Shown: piece after piece, positions 26,211 to 33,534 of the stretch
Layout of the letters: each line of letters opens with the position of its first letter
Numbering within the stretch: the stretch's first letter is position 1
From: Bacteroidales bacterium
Lineage (GTDB): Bacteria > Bacteroidota > Bacteroidia > Bacteroidales > WCHB1-69
Direction of reading: 5' to 3'
DNA: 45,095 nt
NCBI GenBank assembly: GCA_016285145.1
Contig: JAEEQE010000023.1
Location: forward strand, 1 to 45,095
Program-made: the position numbers and the translations under genes
Notes under the pieces: generated by a model
What the model saw: only the letters and a program-made list of their open reading frames with translations
Databases searched by the model: none
What the model was told of the DNA's origin: nothing

Positions 26211-27617
26211 CTAGTTAAGGATGTGTAATTGTTTGATTTGGTCTTCCAAGTCATTTTCCATCACGTTCTTGCGAAGTATTCTTTTGTTTTTGTCCAGGAT
26301 AAACATGTAGGGGATGGCTCGGGTGTCGTACAAGGCATTGTCGGAGATGCTTTGGTCGAAGTTCCAGCCGTGTAGGTAGTTGGGGTTGGCTTCTGGTGAA
26401 TGGATGTAGTTGTTCCAGACTTCGGTCTCATCTTCAAAATAGACGGTGAGTACTTTCATCTTGCCGCTGGCGATGGCTTTGTTGAGGAAAGGGAAGTCTG
26501 CTATCATCTTCCGCACTCGCTGGCAGGTGGGACAGGTGGGGTGCTGAAGATAAAGCAGGAGGTATTCGCTCTGAATGTCATAGAGGGTGGTCGTGTCGCC
26601 GGTGCTGGTCACGATACGGAAGTTGTTGGCCCGCTCGCCCTCATTGTTTTTGTCAATGGCATTCAGCTCATAAGTGTAATGCCGTTTGTCCAGTTCGGAA
26701 ATGCCTTTGGTGGCGAGCATGTCCTTGAGCATGGTGATATATACGCGTTCGATGCGATAAGGTGAAGCATGATCGCCGAAAACCTTCTCCAACTTTTCAA
26801 AGAAGATACGATGGGAGGTCGGGTTCGCTTTGGATGCACGGAAGGCAGACAGGATGGCGGAATCCAAGATGGGATGGTTCCTTTGTTGCAGAAGCAGCGA
26901 CTGGAATTCTTTTGTCTTGTTGTCGCCCAGGGGGGTGTTGAAGATGCGGGGATCCTCCCACGGGAAGTTGTCGAAGTAGTGCATCGTGTAGTATTCCATC
27001 ATCTTGTAACGGTTGTTGATTATGTCTTCCGGTGGTGTTTGGATTTCGGTGGATGTTTGGATGATGGAGGCTAAAAGCGTTCCTTTGTTGGTGGCTGCCA
27101 TCTGGGCTTGGTACTCTTTCTGGGCTTTCTGGATTCGTTTTGCCTTGACATTCAACGAGTCCACCAATGTCTTCAACATATATTGCGGCATGCTTCGCTG
27201 GGCATCTTGATACTCTCGGTTAAGGGCCTCCATTTGTTGCTCAAAGTCATGCATCTGCTTAAGATACAGTGCATATTGCTCGTTTTCGTGATTTCCGGAA
27301 AACTTGATTTCCTGTTCTCCAATGGTGACGTTGAAATTTTGGTTTTTTGAGGATGAGAGGATGAAGGCGCCCGTCATGGAACTGTCGCAGAGGATGAAAT
27401 ACAATCCAGGTTCCAGAGGTGTCTTGTTTTTGAATGCCAGCGTTTTAGAATAGGGGAGGGTGGTGAGCGTGTAATAGCCGGTATCGGCCTGATACCCTTG
27501 TATCATGACCGTTTTGTATTCCCGGGATGTGTTGAATTGGATGGAGATGTTGGTCTGGCCGGAACAACATCCAAGCATGATGAGAAAAACCGTAAACAGA
27601 AACAGGGCTTTGCGCAT
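26211..27617 (-). CDS. Secreted thioredoxin-fold (TlpA-like) protein, copy B
   Basis: 468 residues, same architecture as copy A: signal peptide (MRKALFLFTVFLIMLGCCSGQ), beta-rich N-terminal domain, helical middle and thioredoxin-like C-terminal domain. The active site reads CPTC and the cis-proline segment AIPYMFILDKN. A GCCSG stretch at the end of the signal sequence could be a lipobox, so this copy may be a lipoprotein while copy A is cleaved as soluble; this is uncertain. It follows Nnr by 12 bp. The different CxxC dipeptides (PT here, ST in copy A) would be expected to shift redox potential, consistent with specialisation after duplication. Confidence 0.85.
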   Translation of the reverse strand: MRKALFLFTVFLIMLGCCSGQTNISIQFNTSREYKTVMIQGYQADTGYYTLTTLPYSKTLAFKNKTPLEPGLYFILCDSSMTGAFILSSSKNQNFNVTIGEQEIKFSGNHENEQYALYLKQMHDFEQQMEALNREYQDAQRSMPQYMLKTLVDSLNVKAKRIQKAQKEYQAQMAATNKGTLLASIIQTSTEIQTPPEDIINNRYKMMEYYTMHYFDNFPWEDPRIFNTPLGDNKTKEFQSLLLQQRNHPILDSAILSAFRASKANPTSHRIFFEKLEKVFGDHASPYRIERVYITMLKDMLATKGISELDKRHYTYELNAIDKNNEGERANNFRIVTSTGDTTTLYDIQSEYLLLYLQHPTCPTCQRVRKMIADFPFLNKAIASGKMKVLTVYFEDETEVWNNYIHSPEANPNYLHGWNFDQSISDNALYDTRAIPYMFILDKNKRILRKNVMENDLEDQIKQLHILN

Positions 27618-27629
27618 ATTGGTATAGGG

Positions 27630-29213
27630 TTAAGATTCTTTGTTTTGGATGATATTGAAAAAAGCTTTGCCGAAGTAACGCGGCAAGTCGGAGGCGATGA
27701 GCGAGGCCGGGTGGTTGTCTTGTGCGTAGAGGTCGCCGGCGAGACCGTGGATGTAAACGCCGAGGATTGCGGTGGCTGCCGGCGAATAGTCTTGGGCCAG
27801 CAGGGCTAGCAGCAGACCGGTGAGCACGTCGCCAGAACCAGCGGTGGCCATGCCCTCATTGCCTGTGGTGTTGTAGAATTGATGACCATCGGGCATGCTG
27901 ATGAGGGTGTGGTGACCTTTCAAGATCAGGATGATGTTGTATCTCTGGGCAAATGTTTTAGCTTTTTCTGCCCGGTCAAAGCTGTCGGTGGATGGTCCCG
28001 CCAGCCGCTCAAACTCTTTGAGGTGCGGTGTCAGGATGCTGTTGGCCGGAAGGAAGGGTAGCCAGGCTTTGTTCTCGGCTATGATGTTCAGCGCATCTGC
28101 GTCAATGATGAGTGGAGATTGGATGCGGTCCATGATGTCTTTGAGGACGGAACCCGTCTGTGCGTCGCGGCCCAGTCCAGGCCCGATGGCTACGGTGCGG
28201 ATGTCCGTTTGCAGTGTGTCCCATTGGATGTTGCTGACGTGATGATTGTTGATGTCCCTGTGTAGGATGGCTTCCGGAAGTGCGGCGGGGAATGTTTGTG
28301 TGGCAAGGGCGGCGGTGTGGACCGTCACTTTGCCGATGCCTCCGCGAAGGGCGGCTGTGGCAGCCAAGATGGCAGCCCCGGGCATATCGGCACTGCCGGC
28401 AATTAAAAGACCATGGCCGAAAGTCCCCTTGTGGGCGTATGGATTTCCGGGACGGAACAGCATTTGTGCCGTGTCATGCGAGATGTGTTCCTTGTCCCAT
28501 GAAAGGTCTGGTGGCACGCGCATGCCAATATCCATGATTTCGACGTTCCCGCAGAATGGGTACGCCTCCGGATGGAAAAACACTTCTTTGGGGAACTGCA
28601 TGGTCAGGGTGGTCTGGGCCATGACGATGTTGTCGAAGGCCGGCACGGCATGGTCTGCATAGAGCCCGGAAGGGATGTCGATGGCGATGGTGTGGGCGTG
28701 TGATGCGTTGATGGCGCGGATGGCTTCAGCATAAAGCCCGCCGACGGGCTTGTTCAGCCCGATGCCGAAAAGAGCGTCCACAATAAGGGCTTCTTCCGGA
28801 ATCTCTATGGGTTTATGAGGGTCGAAGATGCTTGAATGGGCGTGCTGGTTACTTAGTACAAGGGCATCCCAACGCTGCTGGTTGATGCGCATGTCACTGG
28901 TGGTGCGGGAGTTATCCTCAAAACATAGAATGACATGGATGTTGCAAGTTTGCAGACTGGCATATAGTAATTGCCGGGCAATCACAAGCCCGTCTCCGCC
29001 ATTGTTCCCCGGTCCGCAGAAGATGTAGATGTCCGGAATGTGGGTGGCAGGAAATGTGGCAAGGATATGCTTGGCACATGCCGTGCCCGCCCGTTCCATC
29101 AGGTCGGTGGACGAGATTGGCTCGTGGAGCATCGTGTATTGCTCGCATTGGCGTATAGCTGCCGCTGTCAGGATACAGGGCGGCTGTTGCAGTTGTTTTT
29201 CTCTCATATCCAT
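27630..29213 (-). CDS. nnr: Bifunctional NAD(P)HX epimerase / ADP-dependent dehydratase
   Basis: 527 residues. The N-terminal YjeF_N epimerase half (about 1-215) has GPGNNGGDGLVIARQL, VDALFGIGL and IDIPSGL. The C-terminal ribokinase-like dehydratase half (about 225-527) has KGTFGHGLLIAGS, GPGLGRD, ILTPHLKEF and the signature NEGMATAGSGDVLTG with catalytic Asp. Together they repair hydrated NADH and NADPH. The frame continues upstream into radC, but ATG 29213 gives the normal length; ATG 29207 is also possible. A TACTTTTG element (29222-29229) sits directly before the start. Confidence 0.94.
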   Translation of the reverse strand: MDMREKQLQQPPCILTAAAIRQCEQYTMLHEPISSTDLMERAGTACAKHILATFPATHIPDIYIFCGPGNNGGDGLVIARQLLYASLQTCNIHVILCFEDNSRTTSDMRINQQRWDALVLSNQHAHSSIFDPHKPIEIPEEALIVDALFGIGLNKPVGGLYAEAIRAINASHAHTIAIDIPSGLYADHAVPAFDNIVMAQTTLTMQFPKEVFFHPEAYPFCGNVEIMDIGMRVPPDLSWDKEHISHDTAQMLFRPGNPYAHKGTFGHGLLIAGSADMPGAAILAATAALRGGIGKVTVHTAALATQTFPAALPEAILHRDINNHHVSNIQWDTLQTDIRTVAIGPGLGRDAQTGSVLKDIMDRIQSPLIIDADALNIIAENKAWLPFLPANSILTPHLKEFERLAGPSTDSFDRAEKAKTFAQRYNIILILKGHHTLISMPDGHQFYNTTGNEGMATAGSGDVLTGLLLALLAQDYSPAATAILGVYIHGLAGDLYAQDNHPASLIASDLPRYFGKAFFNIIQNKES

Positions 29214-29221
29214 AAAGCCTG

Positions 29222-29229
29222 CAAAAGTA
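29222..29229 (-). promoter_or_regulatory. -7 element (TACTTTTG) immediately before nnr
   Basis: CAAAAGTA on the plus strand reads TACTTTTG on the minus strand. It lies only 8 bp from ATG 29213 (14 bp from ATG 29207), implying a very short or absent leader. No clear -33 at 19-21 bp. Confidence 0.5.
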
Positions 29230-29235
29230 CATTTT

Positions 29236-29940
29236 TTATAATAAATTGTTCTCCACAAAACTGAAGTATCTGCTTTTATGAATAATGACATGATCCATCA
29301 GCTGGATGTTGAAGATGTTGGCCGCTTGTTGGATCTGTCTGGTCAGTTGAAGGTCGGCCTGACTGGGTTTGACGGAACCCGATGGGTGGTTGTGGCATAA
29401 GATGATGGCGGTGGCATCCTGCATGATGGCCTGTTGGAGGATGACGCGGACATCGACGAGCGTACTCGTCACCCCACCTTTCCCGATTTGGCACACGTTT
29501 AGGATGCGGGAGGCGGCGTTGAGAAGGACAATCCAGAACTCTTCGTGTTTCAGGTGTGCGTTTCGTGTCTGCATGATTTTCACGATGTCGGAAGAGTCGC
29601 GGACCCGTTGCCGTTCTCCCACATTCTCCGCCTGCATCCGCCTTCCGATTTCAAAGGCGGTGAGGATGGAAATGGCCTTGGCCTTCCCGATGCCTTTGAT
29701 GCCGGTGAGCTGTTGCAGGGACATGTCCGACATGTTGTTGAGTTTGTTGTCGCAAGTGTTGAGCAAGCGCTTGGCCAAGTCCACGGCGTTGTCTGTGGCA
29801 TTGCCCGTGCGGAGCAGGATGGCAATCAGCTCGGCGTCAGAGAGTGCGGAAGCGCCGTTAGCAGCGAACTTTTCGCGAGGACGGTCTTGTTCGCACCAAT
29901 CCGGAATGGTGAGCCGGTCGGCAGATTCACTCGCTTTCAT
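29236..29940 (-). CDS. radC: RadC family JAB-domain protein
   Basis: 234 residues with the family layout: an N-terminal helix-hairpin-helix region (LSDAELIAILLRTG, LTGIKGIGKAKA) and a C-terminal JAB/MPN metalloprotease-like domain with JAMM motif HNHPSGSVKPSQAD. Historically linked to DNA repair, its true role is unsettled. ATG 29940 was chosen over the TTG at 29943; it overlaps the DUF58 stop by one base (TGATG), indicating translational coupling. Confidence 0.93.
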   Translation of the reverse strand: MKASESADRLTIPDWCEQDRPREKFAANGASALSDAELIAILLRTGNATDNAVDLAKRLLNTCDNKLNNMSDMSLQQLTGIKGIGKAKAISILTAFEIGRRMQAENVGERQRVRDSSDIVKIMQTRNAHLKHEEFWIVLLNAASRILNVCQIGKGGVTSTLVDVRVILQQAIMQDATAIILCHNHPSGSVKPSQADLQLTRQIQQAANIFNIQLMDHVIIHKSRYFSFVENNLL

Positions 29941-30875
29941 CAAACCGTGTGTGAACGCTTCAGCAGGTAGGGTAGGAGGATCTGATCGAACCCTTGGGTG
30001 ATGTCGGCCGGTATGACATCAATCTGATATTGTCCGCATTTGACTTTGATTTCGTGGAAGAAATCGTGAATGGTGTTCTGGTAGAACTCGCGGATGTTGT
30101 TGGCATGGACCTTTATTTCATGTCCGGTCTCCATGTCCACGAATTTGTACAGCCGGTTCTCGAAGGCGAAGTCGTATTCGAGGCTTTTGTCAAAAGTGTG
30201 GAACAGCAGAACCTCGTGTTTGTTGTGGCGAAGATGTCCCAACGCCAGCATCATTTCGTCCAAATCGCGCTGGCTTTCCAGCATGTCGCTGAAGATGATC
30301 ACCAAGGAACGGCGGTGGATCTGTTCGGCAATTTGATGGAGCGTGTCGGTGACCAGTGAATTCCGATGGACATCTTGACCGATGGGCTGGAGAATCTTCT
30401 CCAATTCGCGGTAGATCATCTTCTGATGTGCATCCCCGCCCCGTGCATGGGTGTGAAGCTCCAGCTTGTCGGAGAACACGCTTAACCCCACTGCGTCCCG
30501 CTGACTCTTGAATATCTGCATCAACACAGCCGCCGCATAGACGGCGAAGAAAATCTTGTTGGGTGAGGCCAAAGAGTATTTCTCCCGAATGGGAAAGTAC
30601 ATGGACGAGGAATTGTCGATGATGAGGTGGCATCGGAGGTTGGTCTCCTCCTCATAGCGTTTCACGAACAACTTGTCCGTGCGGGCGTACAACTTCCAGT
30701 CAATATGGCGTATGGGTTCCCCCGTGTTGTATTGGCGGTGCTCGGCGAACTCCACCGAGAAACCGTGCATGGGGCTCCTGTGCAGTCCGGTGATGAAACC
30801 TTCCACCACTTGTTTGGCAACAAATTCAACGTGGTCGTATTGGGTGATTTTCGTCAGATCTATCGTATAAGCCAT
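29940..30875 (-). CDS. DUF58 domain-containing protein
   Basis: 311 residues. The DUF58 signature is clear: EFAEHRQYNTGEPIRHIDWKLYARTDKLFVKRYEEE. It is followed by a von Willebrand A-like half with DNSSSM (MIDAS-like DxSxS) and FSDML. Such proteins usually accompany a MoxR-type AAA ATPase and membrane VWA proteins; none is present here, so this copy is detached from the typical cluster. The start ATG 30875 is preceded at 19 bp by a TACCTTTG element. It overlaps radC by one base. Function in the cell is not established. Confidence 0.9.
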   Translation of the reverse strand: MAYTIDLTKITQYDHVEFVAKQVVEGFITGLHRSPMHGFSVEFAEHRQYNTGEPIRHIDWKLYARTDKLFVKRYEEETNLRCHLIIDNSSSMYFPIREKYSLASPNKIFFAVYAAAVLMQIFKSQRDAVGLSVFSDKLELHTHARGGDAHQKMIYRELEKILQPIGQDVHRNSLVTDTLHQIAEQIHRRSLVIIFSDMLESQRDLDEMMLALGHLRHNKHEVLLFHTFDKSLEYDFAFENRLYKFVDMETGHEIKVHANNIREFYQNTIHDFFHEIKVKCGQYQIDVIPADITQGFDQILLPYLLKRSHTV

Positions 30876-30894
30876 GTCCTCTTCATTTTGGCGG

Positions 30895-30902
30895 CAAAGG
30901 TA
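30895..30902 (-). promoter_or_regulatory. -7 element (TACCTTTG) for the DUF58-radC unit
   Basis: CAAAGGTA on the plus strand reads TACCTTTG on the minus strand, 19 bp before ATG 30875. The -33 is not recognisable. Confidence 0.55.
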
Positions 30903-30929
30903 CACATTTTTTTGTTGGCACTCACCATA

Positions 30930-32591
30930 CTATTGATTTTGAGTGAAACGCAACCATTCCTGTTCGAAGTCTGCCCTGAAACGGAAACTGTAAGGGTCGT
31001 CTTCAAAAATGTGGTCAAGGTCGTAGAAAATGGGAGCCTTACCCTTCTCGTATAAAAGAATGCCTGCATCATCGGAGAATCCGACTGATAAGATGTTGGA
31101 GCGTGGATTCCGGACGCTCCGACTGCAGGCCAGGAAGTAAAGCCCGAAGGGCCTTTCCAGATACTGCCTGATGTTCTTTGCCATCTCCCGCTGTTGCAAG
31201 GCTCCCGGTATGTAGTCATGAAGTATGCCGATGTGAATGAGATTCGAATCCGTTGAGTTGAGCATTCCGAGCAGGCTTTTCATGCAGGCGGAACAGGATA
31301 ATGCTTTGGTGACCAGAAAAACGTTCTTCTGCGCAGGTAACTCCTGAAGCGATAGAAGATTCCGTTCCCCATCGTGGAGAATGGCTCGTGTTTCCAGTCG
31401 GCTGTTTTTGTGACGCATTGTTCTGATCTTGATGATAGGCTCGTTCCGCTTGAAGAACTCCTCCTGTCGGAGCCGGTACTCCGCCGGTGTAAGACCCGTC
31501 CAGCTTACGGCGCTCTCAGCACAAATCTCTATTAACATGTCGTTCCAGCTGATACGGGCCTTGTCCACGTCGGATTCAAATAGGAAGAAAGGAAACCGCT
31601 CCCCGCCGTACACATCCCGACAGGTGTCTTTTTTTTGGAACAGATAGGTGTTCCCAGATGGATCAAGATAGGCGTATTGCAGGTGCGATTTCCTTGTTGC
31701 CGTGTCGTATTGTGTGTAGTATAGCAGATGTCCCCCACCAATGGGAAAGTCATACTTCGGATAGGAATACCGCCAGATTTCATTCATGGTGGCACGAATC
31801 CGTTCGATGCCGTATGGTACGGAAAGGGATTTGCGAATGTATTCCTCTTCAAAAGGATGCCATTCGGGAATGTCGAAGACAAAGTCTTGGATCCAGCTGC
31901 CATCCAGCCCGTATTGGTGGAGTAGGGGGAATCGTGTGCTTAGGAAGAAAACATGTTGTTGATCGTGGAAAAAATAACGGTTTGGACTCGCTTGGACGAC
32001 ATGAGGCGCTTCGTAGGATAGTACTCGCACTAGTTCCTCTTGTCCCCCGCGGAGCGGACGACGAAACCATTTGTACCCCGTATCATGCTCTTCTTCAAAA
32101 TAATGAAGCGTGTCATGGAAAATGTATGCTGCCTTAATGTTGGTGTGTTGGAACATGGTGTCGAATGTCACAGTGTCTGAATCTCCCCGATGGTAGAGGA
32201 TAATTTGGTCTTGTGTCGAAACCACGACTCTGTTCGGGTAAATGCTGAAATCGTGAATCCAATACCTGCCGGCAGCCTCTTCCTTCTTTTTAACCGTTGG
32301 GGGTAAGGGAATATGGATGGAAGATGCCACAAAATTGTCCAAGCGAACGCTATGGATGACGGCTGTGTAATTGCGCGATGCTTGTTGGTACGATGTCATG
32401 TCCGTGTAGTAGAACGTGCCGTCGCTTACCCTGCATTTCAGATGCGAGAGGTCGGAAGGAAATGTTCCAGCCCCCAAGACTACAGCCGTGTCCCAGTCAA
32501 AGAGGGTGCCAATCCATGGCTGGCATCGGACGGTTGCACAAACCAGGATGCCGATTGTCGTAAGGATAATTTTGTGCGGTTTCATCGTCAT
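30930..32591 (-). CDS. Secreted protein of unknown function with C-terminal CSAC motif
   Basis: 553 residues with a signal peptide (KIILTTIGILVCATVRC/QPW). An arginine before the cysteine makes a lipobox unlikely. The central part (about 40-380) is rich in beta-strand and aromatic residues, consistent with a propeller-like fold such as the 6-bladed propellers common in Bacteroidota, but I cannot assign one. The C-terminal region has LVTKALSCSACMKSLLGML, which looks like the start of a thioredoxin-type domain with a CxxC pair, followed by IGILHDY. It follows a small secreted protein gene by 12 bp in the same direction. The Met at 32585 is an alternative start. Confidence 0.78.
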   Translation of the reverse strand: MTMKPHKIILTTIGILVCATVRCQPWIGTLFDWDTAVVLGAGTFPSDLSHLKCRVSDGTFYYTDMTSYQQASRNYTAVIHSVRLDNFVASSIHIPLPPTVKKKEEAAGRYWIHDFSIYPNRVVVSTQDQIILYHRGDSDTVTFDTMFQHTNIKAAYIFHDTLHYFEEEHDTGYKWFRRPLRGGQEELVRVLSYEAPHVVQASPNRYFFHDQQHVFFLSTRFPLLHQYGLDGSWIQDFVFDIPEWHPFEEEYIRKSLSVPYGIERIRATMNEIWRYSYPKYDFPIGGGHLLYYTQYDTATRKSHLQYAYLDPSGNTYLFQKKDTCRDVYGGERFPFFLFESDVDKARISWNDMLIEICAESAVSWTGLTPAEYRLRQEEFFKRNEPIIKIRTMRHKNSRLETRAILHDGERNLLSLQELPAQKNVFLVTKALSCSACMKSLLGMLNSTDSNLIHIGILHDYIPGALQQREMAKNIRQYLERPFGLYFLACSRSVRNPRSNILSVGFSDDAGILLYEKGKAPIFYDLDHIFEDDPYSFRFRADFEQEWLRFTQNQ

Positions 32592-32603
32592 ATCACTTTG
32601 GAA

Positions 32604-33089
32604 TTATGGGATTCGAAAACTTAAGGGTGTCACATAGATGTACATGGTACATCCTCCGCGCGAATCATACTGCCAAGTGCCTTTCACCGCGTAAGTCTCC
32701 ATTCCGCGATTGCCGGTGATGGCAATCTTCTTGGATTGCGTTCCATTCACCACCCCTCTTTCCGCATTGCGCTCGCTTGCCTCGATGATTTGATTGATGG
32801 CATCGGCAAAAACGGGACTGACGGTGGGATTGCCAATAATGTTTGATGTGTACATGGACAAGGCATTGTTCCTGGGAACACGGCAAGCACTGTAACCCGA
32901 TCCGGTGCAATCCAGCGTGGCAGGATGCGTCTCGTCTTGCGCCGGTGTGTACAAAATATCGTTGTAGAGGTTGAGGAATGCCCATGGGCCTCCGTCGCTC
33001 TTGTGGATGATGATGGTGGGCAGGTCTCCCTTTGCCCATACGGAGCATGCTAAAAACAAGGCTCCGAAAAGTAAAAGTACTCGTTTCAT
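32604..33089 (-). CDS. Small secreted protein of unknown function
   Basis: 161 residues with a signal peptide (MKRVLLLFGALFLACSVWAKG). The mature part has three cysteines (GSGYSACRV, CTGSG, RGGCTMYIYV). No known domain was recognised. The frame runs upstream to 33293 as a very basic 68-residue stretch, but ATG 33089 begins the signal peptide and is the credible start. This leaves a leader of about 200 nt from the nearest promoter-like element. It appears to be the first gene of a two-gene unit with the CSAC-containing protein, suggesting that the two act together outside the cytoplasm. Confidence 0.72.
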   Translation of the reverse strand: MKRVLLLFGALFLACSVWAKGDLPTIIIHKSDGGPWAFLNLYNDILYTPAQDETHPATLDCTGSGYSACRVPRNNALSMYTSNIIGNPTVSPVFADAINQIIEASERNAERGVVNGTQSKKIAITGNRGMETYAVKGTWQYDSRGGCTMYIYVTPLSFRIP

Positions 33090-33295
33090 TTTTTTTCTGT
33101 TTTTTTCGTTTTTGATTCTTTTAATAATTGTTCCTCCTGTTTCGTGGATGCGGCTTCCGCCTTTTACGCCCCGATTCTTGCCCCTTGGACTTGTTTCGGA
33201 GTGGTTCGATCTCTGTAGGCTTCCTTTCTTTTTCCTGTCATGCTCTCGTCCTACTCGGGATTGCCAGCCCTTCGTCATCTCTCTTGAACACACGG

Positions 33296-33303
33296 CAAAT
33301 ATA
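33296..33303 (-). promoter_or_regulatory. -7 element (TATATTTG) for the small secreted protein unit
   Basis: CAAATATA on the plus strand reads TATATTTG on the minus strand. A CTTG sits 21 bp further upstream as a poor -33. It implies a leader of about 200 nt to ATG 33089. Confidence 0.45.
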
Positions 33304-33480
33304 CAACCACCCCGTGCCCCTTGTCAAGAGCGAAATGAAATTTTTTTCATTGTGATTTACAATAAGTTAAAAATTAGCTATTTCAAAATTAACAATCAAT
33401 TGTTAAGATTGTAATTTGATTTCGGAGAAATTTGCCCTTTGTGCGTCATATTTGAACAAGGCGGATAACGGATTATTCCG

Positions 33481-33488
33481 TATCTTTG
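33481..33488 (+). promoter_or_regulatory. -7 element (TATCTTTG) for the M3 peptidase gene
   Basis: TATCTTTG lies 46 bp before ATG 33535. TTTG at 33451-33454 is 26 bp upstream, longer than the usual 19-21 bp. Confidence 0.5.
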
Positions 33489-33534
33489 CCGCCGTAATCC
33501 GATGGATGAATTATACAATAAAACATTATATAAT

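Larger units (their letters stand above)
33090..33534. other. Divergent intergenic region
   Basis: About 445 bp between divergent genes. It holds the minus-strand TATATTTG element (33296-33303), the plus-strand TATCTTTG element (33481-33488) and an A+T-rich block (33335-33420). Apart from the long leader no structured element was recognised. Confidence 0.6.

Noticed and set aside
29940-30875. A MoxR/BatA-type aerotolerance operon around the DUF58 gene.
   Set aside because: No MoxR AAA ATPase or Bat genes are adjacent; neighbours are radC and an unknown secreted protein.
32585-32591. Lipoprotein signal for the CSAC protein.
   Set aside because: The cysteine after the hydrophobic stretch is preceded by Arg (TVRC), which does not fit a lipobox; ordinary signal peptidase cleavage is more likely.
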